From: Clostridia bacterium
Lineage (GTDB): Bacteria > Bacillota > Clostridia > Acetivibrionales > DSM-2933
Length of the DNA: 64,000 nucleotides
Reading direction: 5' to 3'
Assembly: GCA_026416815.1 (NCBI GenBank)
Contig: JAOAEJ010000060.1
Location: 1-64,000, forward strand
A program made the translations under genes and the position numbers. The notes under the pieces are model-generated. The model had not been told where the DNA came from and did not search any database. It was given only the letters and a program-made list of their open reading frames with translations. Each line of letters starts with the position of its first letter. Position 1 is the first letter of the stretch. Shown here in pieces: positions 57,146-63,852 of the stretch.

Positions 57146-57826
57146 TTACATCATACCCATGCTCATACCACCGCCGCTGCTGCCACTACCACTTCCGCTG
57201 CCTCCGCTCTGCTGCATATTTCCCATTCCACCCATATTGTTCATCGGCATTCCCATCATGCCCATTCCACCCATGTTGTTCATTGGCATTCCTGCCATAC
57301 CCATTCCGCCCATGTTATTCATTGGCATTCCCATCATGCCCATTCCACCCATGTTATTCATCGGCATTCCTGCCATACCCATTCCGCCCATGTTATTCAT
57401 CGGCATTCCCATCATGCCCATTCCACCCATTCCGCTTTGCATTTGCATATTCCCCATAGGCATATTCATCATTGATCCTCCGCCCATGTTGCCCATCATA
57501 CCCATATTACTCTGTACAGGCTGCTGCATCATCATTCCCTGATGACCTTGCATAGCTGCTCCTCCAAACAATCCTCCCGGTGTTATTAGCCCTAATAATA
57601 TAACTGCAACAATCAATCCTACAAACGAAAATAAAGCAAGCCTTAACCAACTGTTATTCTGCATAAGATTACCTCCATTCCCTTTTATATTCATCTTATT
57701 TGCTCCCAACGTACCTGGAGTTAGTATATAGTTTATCAACGCTAGCCCTGCACTACCCAGGCCTAAGATAAGCAATACAATCAAAATAATCATATATAAG
57801 TATCCTACACTGCCTAATAAACTCAA
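57146..57826 (-). CDS. Met/Gly-rich two-TM membrane protein (cassette A, gene 1)
   Basis: 226 residues, no named family. Two membrane helices (about 8-34 and 62-84) surround a short Lys-bearing loop. The C-terminal part (about 95-226) is extremely Met-rich, with five 13-residue repeats MGGMGM(M/A)GMPMNN, and ends in GGSGSGSGSSGGGMSMGMM. By the positive-inside rule the Met tail is outside. Met-rich tails can bind Cu(I)/Ag(I), but no activity is known here. TTG start behind GGAGGTG. A paralogue lies at 61911-62678 with the same neighbours. Confidence 0.8.
   Translation of the reverse strand: MSLLGSVGYLYMIILIVLLILGLGSAGLALINYILTPGTLGANKMNIKGNGGNLMQNNSWLRLALFSFVGLIVAVILLGLITPGGLFGGAAMQGHQGMMMQQPVQSNMGMMGNMGGGSMMNMPMGNMQMQSGMGGMGMMGMPMNNMGGMGMAGMPMNNMGGMGMMGMPMNNMGGMGMAGMPMNNMGGMGMMGMPMNNMGGMGNMQQSGGSGSGSGSSGGGMSMGMM
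57231..57425 (-). repeat. five tandem 39-bp coding repeats
   Basis: Units of 39 nt starting at 57231 encode the 13-residue Met/Gly repeat. Units alternate between Met and Ala at one position, so a 78-bp higher-order repeat is visible. It is not a CRISPR: there are no unique spacers. Confidence 0.9.
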
Positions 57827-57845
57827 AGATTCACCTCCGCCTATG

Positions 57846-57908
57846 GATAACCAAACTTAAACTTAGTGATTTCCTAGCTGGATAAAATCACTTTTAAGTT
57901 TGATTATC
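57846..57908. repeat. intergenic repeat family 2, short copy (63-bp hairpin)
   Basis: Core AAACTTAGTGATTTCC and GGATAAAATCACTTTTA shared with 35265-35362, but the loop region is deleted and the outer arms differ, still base-paired (CCAAACTTAAA/TTAAGTTTGAT). A further small GATAGT...ACTATC hairpin follows at 57918-57938. It separates genes 1 and 2 of cassette A. Confidence 0.75.
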
Positions 57909-57946
57909 TATATAGAAGATAGTTTACTACCCACTATCTCTATAGC

Positions 57947-58303
57947 CTATCTCCACCAAACGACACCTAAAAATATTGCTCCGGCTATTATAAAGGGAAG
58001 CAAGACAATGATAATGCCTGTTGTCAGGTAATGACTTAGCTTTATGCCGGCACTCCCGCCTTCATGGTGGCTTAACATACCACCGCTTGCCATTTCAGTC
58101 TGCTCCTGCTGTTTTATCAAATCACTAATGGTAATATTCTTAGCATGCATTGATTGCATCATGCTGCCCATACTCGCTCCCATCATACCCGTGTTTGACA
58201 TAGTACCTTCTCTGCTTCCCCACGCATACAAAAGAGTAAGCAGGGTAATAACTCCAAATATAACAGCTAATTGTAAAAAATGATGTTTCTTTTTATCGCG
58301 CAT
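57947..58303 (-). CDS. small Met/His two-TM membrane protein (cassette A, gene 2)
   Basis: 118 residues, no named family. A basic N-terminus (MRDKKKHH), first helix (about 11-29), an outer loop with GMMGASMGSMMQSMHAKN and a HHEGG cluster, and a second helix (about 90-114) ending in WWR. The outer loop is Met/His rich. SD AGAGGAAA. It overlaps the gene upstream (58293-58598) by 11 nt. A paralogue of 116 residues is at 62692-63042. Confidence 0.75.
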   Translation of the reverse strand: MRDKKKHHFLQLAVIFGVITLLTLLYAWGSREGTMSNTGMMGASMGSMMQSMHAKNITISDLIKQQEQTEMASGGMLSHHEGGSAGIKLSHYLTTGIIIVLLPFIIAGAIFLGVVWWR

Positions 58304-58598
58304 TTCTTTTTCCTCTAAATCTTACAAGTAATCCAAAGAGTACAGCTAGTATTACCAGTGGTACTAGGATATATGAAGCAGTACCAACTAATTGCTTTAA
58401 GCCTGTATCATGCTCTAGGGACATAGAAAGTCCCATCATTGAGTTATGCATTGCATCCATCATGCCCATCATAAACTGCATAGTCTGTTGCTCCGATGGT
58501 TCGGGGCCAAGCTCCGATATTAGAATACCTGATGCAAGAAAAAAAAAGGAAGTCGAAGCAAACCAAACAAACACCTTAAACCACCGTTTTTGCATCAT
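58293..58598 (-). CDS. small two-TM membrane protein (cassette A, gene 3)
   Basis: 101 residues, no named family. Helices at about 6-28 and 70-92 enclose an outer loop with EPSEQQTMQFMMGMMDAMHN and SMMGLSM. The C-terminus is basic (RFRGKRNAR), so the loop faces outside. SD AGGGAG. It starts 30 nt after the cytochrome b-like gene and overlaps gene 2. Paralogue at 63035-63343. Confidence 0.75.
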   Translation of the reverse strand: MMQKRWFKVFVWFASTSFFFLASGILISELGPEPSEQQTMQFMMGMMDAMHNSMMGLSMSLEHDTGLKQLVGTASYILVPLVILAVLFGLLVRFRGKRNAR

Positions 58599-58627
58599 AA
58601 ACCGTTATCTCCCTATCATTCTTGTCC

Positions 58628-59119
58628 TTACTTCGTCCCAGCCACATTCTTTTTATCAGTGGTATTTGGCTTCTTGGGCCACAATAGAGCATGGCACTTG
58701 GCGTAGATATGCCATATAACGCTAGCTACCACTATATATGTTAACTTTTCGTGGATATATAGGGCAAATGCAGTAGCCGACATATTTGAATCCATACAAA
58801 CCCATATGATAGCTCCTGTAATTATAAACATTAGGGTAGTTATGAAGGTAAAAAGCTGATACCCGCTTTTTCCGATTATAAACCATGCCAGCTTTTTCTC
58901 CTCATGTTTAACAGCTCTCACTACCTCATAAGCTATACTGATAAATGTAAGCAGTACGTATACTGCCGCCAGGACACGGTGGACATAGTCAGCGGAGGCA
59001 ATATCGTAATTGAGAATCCACCCGTATTTTGCTCCTACCATAGCAAGCCCACTTAGTGTGAGCAGTGCAAACACTATAGTCCACAACCAATGAATTACAA
59101 AGTCAAATCTAATATTCAA
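58628..59119 (-). CDS. four-helix cytochrome b-like membrane protein (cassette A, gene 4)
   Basis: 163 residues, four membrane helices. Conserved His residues stand where b-type heme ligands of the formate dehydrogenase gamma/cytochrome b561-like fold are expected: H10 (helix 1, VIHWLWT), H47 (helix 2 start, DYVHRVLA), H123 (IHEKLTY) and H137 (VIWHIYAKCH), with H143 and C142 nearby. All are kept in the paralogue at 63361-63837. It probably carries two hemes and moves electrons across or along the membrane; this is inferred. TTG start behind AAAGGAG. Confidence 0.78.
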   Translation of the reverse strand: MNIRFDFVIHWLWTIVFALLTLSGLAMVGAKYGWILNYDIASADYVHRVLAAVYVLLTFISIAYEVVRAVKHEEKKLAWFIIGKSGYQLFTFITTLMFIITGAIIWVCMDSNMSATAFALYIHEKLTYIVVASVIWHIYAKCHALLWPKKPNTTDKKNVAGTK

Positions 59120-59235
59120 AACTTGTTACTCCTTTATTAATACTGCTTTCCTACTTGCCCCAAATTTGCAGCTGCGTTTAAAATACAAAAGCCCGACAAA
59201 TTTAAAGTAAAAAAATTTATTACCTATAGATTAAT

Positions 59236-59841
59236 TTAACTTTGGTTTGGGTTATTGTTGTTGCCGTCCCCCGGTGTATCTGAACATTGGCACTTGTTGT
59301 TGCTCCCAGATAAATTCAGGTTCCCTTTATCATATTGGGTTTTCAAGTACGATACTATAGCCATTATTACCGATAGTATCAAAACTATTGTCAAAATTCT
59401 TGTTATGAGCATCAGAAGTACTGCTATGCTGTGTAGAGGATTGAATCCAAAGCCGAGCCCAAATCCCATCCCAGACGGACTAAAGCTGTTTAACAGCGCA
59501 AATATGAAGATAATCCCGATGATTGCACCAGTTACAGTTAATATAGTCCTTAACACCGGGTCTTTGTTGATTGACTGCATAATCTGTGAATTAGCGTTTT
59601 TAAAAAAGTTATTTCTAGCCCATATAAATGCACCGACAACCAAAGCTATTACCAGCACTACCATAAGGATGTTTATAATAAATACTAAAAGGCTGGCTAA
59701 TGAGAAGCCCATTCCTCCCATGTGATCCATGGTATTTCCACCTCCGTTAAACAGACTGAATAATAAGTTAAAAGCAAGTGTACCTATGAGTACTATTAAA
59801 ATTGCTCTTATAATAGGGGCGTTTCTAAGATTTCCTGCCAC
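59236..59841 (-). CDS. four-TM membrane protein with an internal two-fold repeat
   Basis: 201 residues, no named family. Four hydrophobic helices (about 7-30, 46-74, 100-122 and 138-165). The two halves look related: a GMGF loop followed by LLVFIINILMVVLVIALVVG in the first, and GFGF followed by VLLMLITRILTIVLILSVIM in the second. The C-terminal tail is polar with Cys (CQCSDTPG). GTG start behind GAGGTGG. It is 21 nt behind the next gene, so the two form an operon that continues into cassette A. Confidence 0.7.
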   Translation of the reverse strand: MAGNLRNAPIIRAILIVLIGTLAFNLLFSLFNGGGNTMDHMGGMGFSLASLLVFIINILMVVLVIALVVGAFIWARNNFFKNANSQIMQSINKDPVLRTILTVTGAIIGIIFIFALLNSFSPSGMGFGLGFGFNPLHSIAVLLMLITRILTIVLILSVIMAIVSYLKTQYDKGNLNLSGSNNKCQCSDTPGDGNNNNPNQS

Positions 59842-59861
59842 ATGAATCCACCTCTTTAAAA

Positions 59862-60959
59862 TTAAGCCTCAGGGTTACCCTCCGGTCTGCTCCCGCTGCG
59901 TTTAGGCCTGAGCATACTCAGTATAGATCCAAATATACCGATAATAAGCCCTATAACCATTATGATTAGTACAACATTGAATACTGTAGTTAAATCAATC
60001 GAGCTTAGGAGGCCGGGTCCAGACATTGTCCCATGTGTTGTTCCCTGTACAGTACTCGAGGCTCCGGCAATATTTTGTAACTGCTGCCCTGCTTGGAACA
60101 TCTGGCTTGTGAAGTCGTCATTTAGCCTACTCAGCATAGCCATACCCTGTGCCAGCTTGTACACACCTTGGTGCATTTGCTGCATACCTTGTGTATTATA
60201 CTGGTATCCGTTGGGGGAACCGTAGGGATTGATATTTACTAAAGTAGAAGCTTGGCTTAACATGTTTATAGCGTTACTTAATTTTGTTTTATTTTGAAGT
60301 GCACTGTTATACCTCGTAATATATGTTTGATAGTCTGCGGGGGTTGCTTCTACTGTAGCTGCCTGGCCTGCCAGATCATCATTTAACTGGTTTATCATCA
60401 TTATACCCTGGGCAGTGCTAAAGATTCCGGTATGAATCTGCTGCAGCTTTCCCTGGTCAAATACGAAGTTTGTATTCTGCTGTTGGTTCGCTCCACCCTG
60501 ATTATTATTTGCAGCTGAAGCCTGATTATTAGGGGGATTATTGGCACTGGGAGATATGTTTACCGAACTGTTTCCACTTGGGTAAATATTGATTATGCCG
60601 GTCCCCTGTGCTGTATGATTGCCTGCGCTTCCATTCACTATACTTGATATCGTAGTTTTAGAATAAGGATCAATAGTTATTAAGTCCAATGCCTGATTTA
60701 TGGTAGTTATAGCCTGGCTTAACTTGTCCTTATTTTGTACTGCTATGACATTTAGCGAAGCTTTATTATCCGGTGTGCTTGCAGATGGAGTGGTATGCTG
60801 GGTGTTTGGAGTTTGCTGCTGTGGTGATGTACCTTGAGATGTATTATTCCCCGAGTGATTCATTCCGGGCATAAGGAACATGCTCCATACTATATACCCT
60901 ACCCCGCCTACTATAACTAAAATCAGAAAAAATACTAAAAGTCCTCTTAAAGCTTTCAA
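59862..60959 (-). CDS. bitopic/two-TM protein with a duplicated helical domain
   Basis: About 365 residues, no named family. N-terminal helix (about 8-28); Thr/Ser/Gln-rich linker; two homologous roughly 100-residue helical units (QNKDKLSQAITTINQALDLI ... QLNDDLAGQA, then QNKTKLSNAINMLSQASTLV ... RLNDDFTSQM); and a C-terminal helix (about 318-345) followed by basic residues. Both units contain an IHTG/MHQGVYKLAQGM motif. TTG at 60959 lies 10 nt behind AAGGAG; a TTG three codons earlier is too close to the SD. Probable first gene of the cassette A operon. Confidence 0.65.
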   Translation of the reverse strand: MKALRGLLVFFLILVIVGGVGYIVWSMFLMPGMNHSGNNTSQGTSPQQQTPNTQHTTPSASTPDNKASLNVIAVQNKDKLSQAITTINQALDLITIDPYSKTTISSIVNGSAGNHTAQGTGIINIYPSGNSSVNISPSANNPPNNQASAANNNQGGANQQQNTNFVFDQGKLQQIHTGIFSTAQGIMMINQLNDDLAGQAATVEATPADYQTYITRYNSALQNKTKLSNAINMLSQASTLVNINPYGSPNGYQYNTQGMQQMHQGVYKLAQGMAMLSRLNDDFTSQMFQAGQQLQNIAGASSTVQGTTHGTMSGPGLLSSIDLTTVFNVVLIIMVIGLIIGIFGSILSMLRPKRSGSRPEGNPEA

Positions 60960-61120
60960 ATTTATCAATCTCCTTAGTTACATGATTACTGCATTTAGCT
61001 GGTAAATTTAAAACTGTTTTTATAAAAACTTTATATGATTATTTTTATACGAATAAACTATAATATGCACCAATCACAGGCTTCCACAATATACTTGTAA
61101 ATTGCAGAGCTTTTTCAGGC

Positions 61121-61156
61121 AAAATAAAAATAGACTCCTGTTGAATAAGAAGTCTA
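61121..61156 (-). terminator. terminator of the 37-residue microprotein gene
   Basis: TAGACTTC/GGAGTCTA stem (61131-61138 with 61149-61156) followed by TTTTTATTTT on the minus strand. Confidence 0.8.
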
Positions 61157-61241
61157 CTTATAAAATAAAAAAAGGGGCTTATTTTAAAGAAATTAAACCT
61201 ATGTAAAGAACTGCTATAAAAAACATCAGTATGGAATGAAC

Positions 61242-61355
61242 TTATTTCATAGGCATATCAGCAGGATTCATAGCATGGTGTATAGCCACACCTACAACCG
61301 CCAAGACTACAATAGCTGCCACAACACCTAAAATTATCATTGTATTTTTACTCAT
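61242..61355 (-). CDS. 37-residue single-TM microprotein with Met/His tail
   Basis: A short reading frame preceded by a good SD (GGGAGGAATAAAGT) and an ATG at 61355. It encodes a short polar N-terminus (MSKNT), one membrane helix (about 6-24, MIILGVVAAIVVLAVVGVAI) and the tail HHAMNPADMPMK. The stop is TAA at 61242. It has its own 20-bp motif copy 50 nt upstream and its own terminator, which supports expression as a single gene. The Met/His tail matches its neighbours in style. Function unknown. Confidence 0.7.
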   Translation of the reverse strand: MSKNTMIILGVVAAIVVLAVVGVAIHHAMNPADMPMK

Positions 61356-61404
61356 ACTTTATTCCTCCCATCTGAAACTTTGTTATATTTAGTGTAATAA
61401 ATAA

Positions 61405-61424
61405 ATGTGTAAATTTTATGAAGA
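61405..61424 (-). promoter_or_regulatory. 20-bp cluster motif, copy 3 (microprotein gene)
   Basis: ATGTGTAAATTTTATGAAGA, 19 of 20 matches to the consensus, 50 nt before the ATG at 61355. Confidence 0.78.
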
Positions 61425-61472
61425 AATATAAATCTATTATTATTTTTAGAGATTCGTCTCCTCATATAACTA

Positions 61473-61709
61473 CTAATGACAGCTTGATCTACCCTCACTA
61501 TTATTCCCTTGTTTTTTCCGCATAAGTAAAGGCATTAATACCAGGTGTGATAGAGGGCAAATGAGAATAGCTGCAAAACTTAGGAGACTTCCCGTTTCTG
61601 TACCTCCCAATCTAGTAAAATATAACAATGCAAGCACAAGCAGAGGAGCGCTACAGCAAAGAATCATTATAAGGCTGTGAAATCTACCCTTGTAGCAGTG
61701 ATTATTCAT
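61473..61709 (-). CDS. small two-TM membrane protein (DUF2933-like?)
   Basis: 78 residues. Helices at about 12-32 and 38-60; the motif ICPLSHLVLMPLLMRKKQ resembles DUF2933-type small membrane proteins found with copper/heavy-metal genes, but the match is from memory and weak. The ends are Cys/His rich (MNNHCYKGRFH, RSSCH). SD GGAGG. The 20-bp motif is 47 nt upstream of the ATG. Confidence 0.55.
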   Translation of the reverse strand: MNNHCYKGRFHSLIMILCCSAPLLVLALLYFTRLGGTETGSLLSFAAILICPLSHLVLMPLLMRKKQGNNSEGRSSCH

Positions 61710-61755
61710 ATCATTACCTCCAACCGGCTTATTATAAATAAATTATATATAGAAT

Positions 61756-61775
61756 ATGTGTAGATATTATGAAGA
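61756..61775 (-). promoter_or_regulatory. 20-bp cluster motif, copy 4 (78-residue gene)
   Basis: ATGTGTAGATATTATGAAGA, 19 of 20 matches, 47 nt before the ATG at 61709. Confidence 0.78.
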
Positions 61776-61831
61776 TTTGTCTCATTTATTTAAAGATTCT
61801 TCGAAATATTCTGTGGTATTCGTCACATAAA

Positions 61832-61866
61832 AATATCCTGACTAAAACTGATTTAGCCAGGATATT
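61832..61866 (-). terminator. terminator of cassette B
   Basis: 15-bp stem (61832-61846 with 61852-61866, one wobble) followed by TTTTTATG on the minus strand, about 45 nt behind the Met-rich gene. Confidence 0.85.
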
Positions 61867-61910
61867 CTTTATTGTACAGTTTACTCAAATTATTAAGTCT
61901 TACAAATTCA

Positions 61911-62678
61911 TTACATCATTCCCATGCCGGACATACTACCGCTGCTACTTCCACTGCTACTTCCACTGCTGCTTCCGCTGCCCTGCATGTTCATTCCTCC
62001 ACTATTTGACGGCATACTGTTCATGCTGCCCATTCCGCCCATTCCGCCCATCATGCCACCCATCATACCGTTCATCATTCCACCCATCATTCCCATGCCG
62101 CCCATGTTGCCCATACTACCGCTCTGCTGCATTCCACCCATACTACCCATGCTGCCGTTCATATTACCCTGCATTTGGTTTAACTGCATTTGAATTTGGT
62201 TTATTTGCTGTTGAATCATCATCAGGTCATTTTGCTGCATTCCGCCGCTCATGTTCATATTACCCTGCATTTGCATGTTGCCCATGTTCATACCACCCTG
62301 CATATTCATTCCGCCGTTTTGCTGCATACCCTGCTGTTGGTGTTGTTGGTGGATGTTCATACCGCTATTACTATTGGTTGATATAAGACCTAAAGCCGCC
62401 ACACTTATAAATATACCTACAAAAGAAACTACAGCTAATTTAAGCCATCCGTTATTTGCCATAATAAGACCTCCTAATATTTTTTTACCCTTTACATTGT
62501 CTTTTTGAACTGCCTTTATCTGTATATTTTCGTTACTCTTCTTACCCGCTTCCGGTTTTGCCTTTTCCCGTGCGGTAACAAACTCGATTAGCCTCCACAG
62601 CGCAAAACCCGAACCCATAAATAGAAGTGCCAGTAAAATAAACATGTATAGCTGACCTACCGACCCCAGTATATTCAT
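61911..62678 (-). CDS. Met/Gly-rich two-TM membrane protein (cassette B, gene 1)
   Basis: 255 residues, paralogue of 57146-57826. Start MNILGSVGQLYMFILLALLF (helix 1 about 8-30), a Lys-rich cytoplasmic loop, and helix 2 (about 80-101). The long outer tail is of Met, Gly, Gln and Asn (GMQQNGGMNMQGGMNMGNMQ, GMMGGMMNGMMGGMMGGMGG) and ends in GSGSSSGSSSGS...MSGMGMM, like the first copy. Its repeats are irregular rather than perfect tandem units, unlike cassette A. A helical stretch (LMMIQQQINQIQMQLNQMQG) suggests a coiled coil. SD GAGGTGG, ATG start. Confidence 0.8.
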   Translation of the reverse strand: MNILGSVGQLYMFILLALLFMGSGFALWRLIEFVTAREKAKPEAGKKSNENIQIKAVQKDNVKGKKILGGLIMANNGWLKLAVVSFVGIFISVAALGLISTNSNSGMNIHQQHQQQGMQQNGGMNMQGGMNMGNMQMQGNMNMSGGMQQNDLMMIQQQINQIQMQLNQMQGNMNGSMGSMGGMQQSGSMGNMGGMGMMGGMMNGMMGGMMGGMGGMGSMNSMPSNSGGMNMQGSGSSSGSSSGSSSGSMSGMGMM

Positions 62679-62691
62679 TTTTGACCACCTC

Positions 62692-63042
62692 TCATTTTAT
62701 CCACACTATTGCCAGTATAATGGACCCTCCAATAATGAAAGGCAGCAAGAGAAATATTATACCGGTAGTTAAAAAATTGAGCTTAAATATCACCGATGAT
62801 TGACCTTGATGGTGGCTATGCATTTCACTCATGGAAGCCTGTTTTTCTTTTTCACTGGTAAGCAAATCGTAAATTGTCATATTTGTAACATGCATTTGTT
62901 TCATCATATTACCCATGCTTCCATCCATCATCATTGCCTTCGGTTCCTGAGGTGAGTTCCAGAGGTATACCAGCACCAGTACGGTAAAACCTGTAAATAT
63001 GAAGGCCAGCCGCCAGAAATTCAGTTTCTTCTTGTCAAACAT
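62692..63042 (-). CDS. small Met/His two-TM membrane protein (cassette B, gene 2)
   Basis: 116 residues, paralogue of 57947-58303: basic N-terminus (MFDKKK), helix (about 10-28), outer loop MMMDGSMGNMMKQMHVTNMT followed by MHSHHQGQ, and a second helix (about 88-112). The Met/His positions are kept between copies, which suggests they matter. SD GGAGGGA. It overlaps the upstream gene by 8 nt and is 13 nt before the Met-rich gene. Confidence 0.75.
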   Translation of the reverse strand: MFDKKKLNFWRLAFIFTGFTVLVLVYLWNSPQEPKAMMMDGSMGNMMKQMHVTNMTIYDLLTSEKEKQASMSEMHSHHQGQSSVIFKLNFLTTGIIFLLLPFIIGGSIILAIVWIK

Positions 63043-63343
63043 TTCTATCCCTCCGCTGCCAGAGCCTTATCCCTACACCTGCTACTATACTTACAAGCAT
63101 TATAGGTAGAGCTATAGAGGTTGATAATGCTATTACAGCCTGCAGCGCATTATCGTTCTCTATATTCATTGCTACACCCATCATTGAGCTGTCCATTGCG
63201 CTCATCATACCCATCATAAAGTTCATAGCCTCATTTTCCGACGGGCCGGGTTTCAATGCCGAAATAACAACTCCGGCTGCCAGGAAGAAGAAAAATATTG
63301 CCATAAACCATATGAATAATTTCACCCAGGTTTTCTGTAACAT
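63035..63343 (-). CDS. small two-TM membrane protein (cassette B, gene 3)
   Basis: 102 residues, paralogue of 58293-58598: MLQKTWVKLFIWFMAIFFFF, outer loop GPSENEAMNFMMGMMSAMDS and SMMGVAM, second helix, and a basic end (RLWQRRDRNV). An open frame extends 30 codons farther upstream, but AGGAGG lies just before the ATG at 63343 and the paralogue begins there, so that start is used. Confidence 0.78.
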   Translation of the reverse strand: MLQKTWVKLFIWFMAIFFFFLAAGVVISALKPGPSENEAMNFMMGMMSAMDSSMMGVAMNIENDNALQAVIALSTSIALPIMLVSIVAGVGIRLWQRRDRNV

Positions 63344-63360
63344 ATCCTTGCCTCCTCCTA

Positions 63361-63837
63361 TCAGCCTTTCTGCGGTTTTGCTTGGGGCTTTTTGAGCGAT
63401 AGCAGTGCATGGCACTTCTTGTATATATGCCATATGACGCTTGCCAGTGCAATGTATGAAATGTATTCGTGTATCAGCAGTGCAAAACCTACTGCACTCA
63501 TGTTAAATTCCGAACATATCCATATCAGAGCCCCTGTTATTATCAATATAAGGGTTGTAATAAAGGTGAAAAGCTGGTATCCGCTTCGCCCTATAACAAA
63601 CCACGCCAGGTTTTTGGTATCTTTTTTTATATTCCTGAAAACCTCATAGGCTATGGATATAAACGTTAGTACCACAAACACTGCTGCTGAAAGGCGGTGG
63701 ACGAAATCGGCAGTGGCATAATCGAAATTCACCAGCCAGCCGTGTTTGGCACCTACCATACCAAACCCGCTGAGAGCAAGCAGAGCCCATACTATTGCCC
63801 AAAGCCAATGCATTATAAAGTCAAACCTTAAGTTCAT
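63361..63837 (-). CDS. four-helix cytochrome b-like membrane protein (cassette B, gene 4)
   Basis: 158 residues, paralogue of 58628-59119 at about two thirds identity by eye. Four helices; His at 10, 47, 123 and 137, with CH at 142-143, exactly as in the first copy, supporting heme ligation. Loops NFDYATADFVHR, SGYQLFTFITTL and HEYISYIALASVIWHIYKKC are kept. It is 17 nt upstream of gene 3, so the cassette is an operon whose promoter lies beyond the window or before the zinc-ribbon gene. Confidence 0.78.
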   Translation of the reverse strand: MNLRFDFIMHWLWAIVWALLALSGFGMVGAKHGWLVNFDYATADFVHRLSAAVFVVLTFISIAYEVFRNIKKDTKNLAWFVIGRSGYQLFTFITTLILIITGALIWICSEFNMSAVGFALLIHEYISYIALASVIWHIYKKCHALLSLKKPQAKPQKG

Positions 63838-63852
63838 ATAACCCTAACCCCT

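Noticed and set aside
57231-57425. Possible CRISPR array
   Set aside because: The 39-bp units are contiguous and coding, with no spacers and no cas genes.
57159-57542. Ile/Pro-rich plus-strand frame of 127 residues
   Set aside because: Antisense of the Met/Gly repeat array; the repeats make long antisense frames by chance.
61769-62386. Cys/Tyr/Ser-rich plus-strand frame of 205 residues
   Set aside because: Antisense of the second Met-rich gene; composition is an artefact of the repeats and there is no SD.
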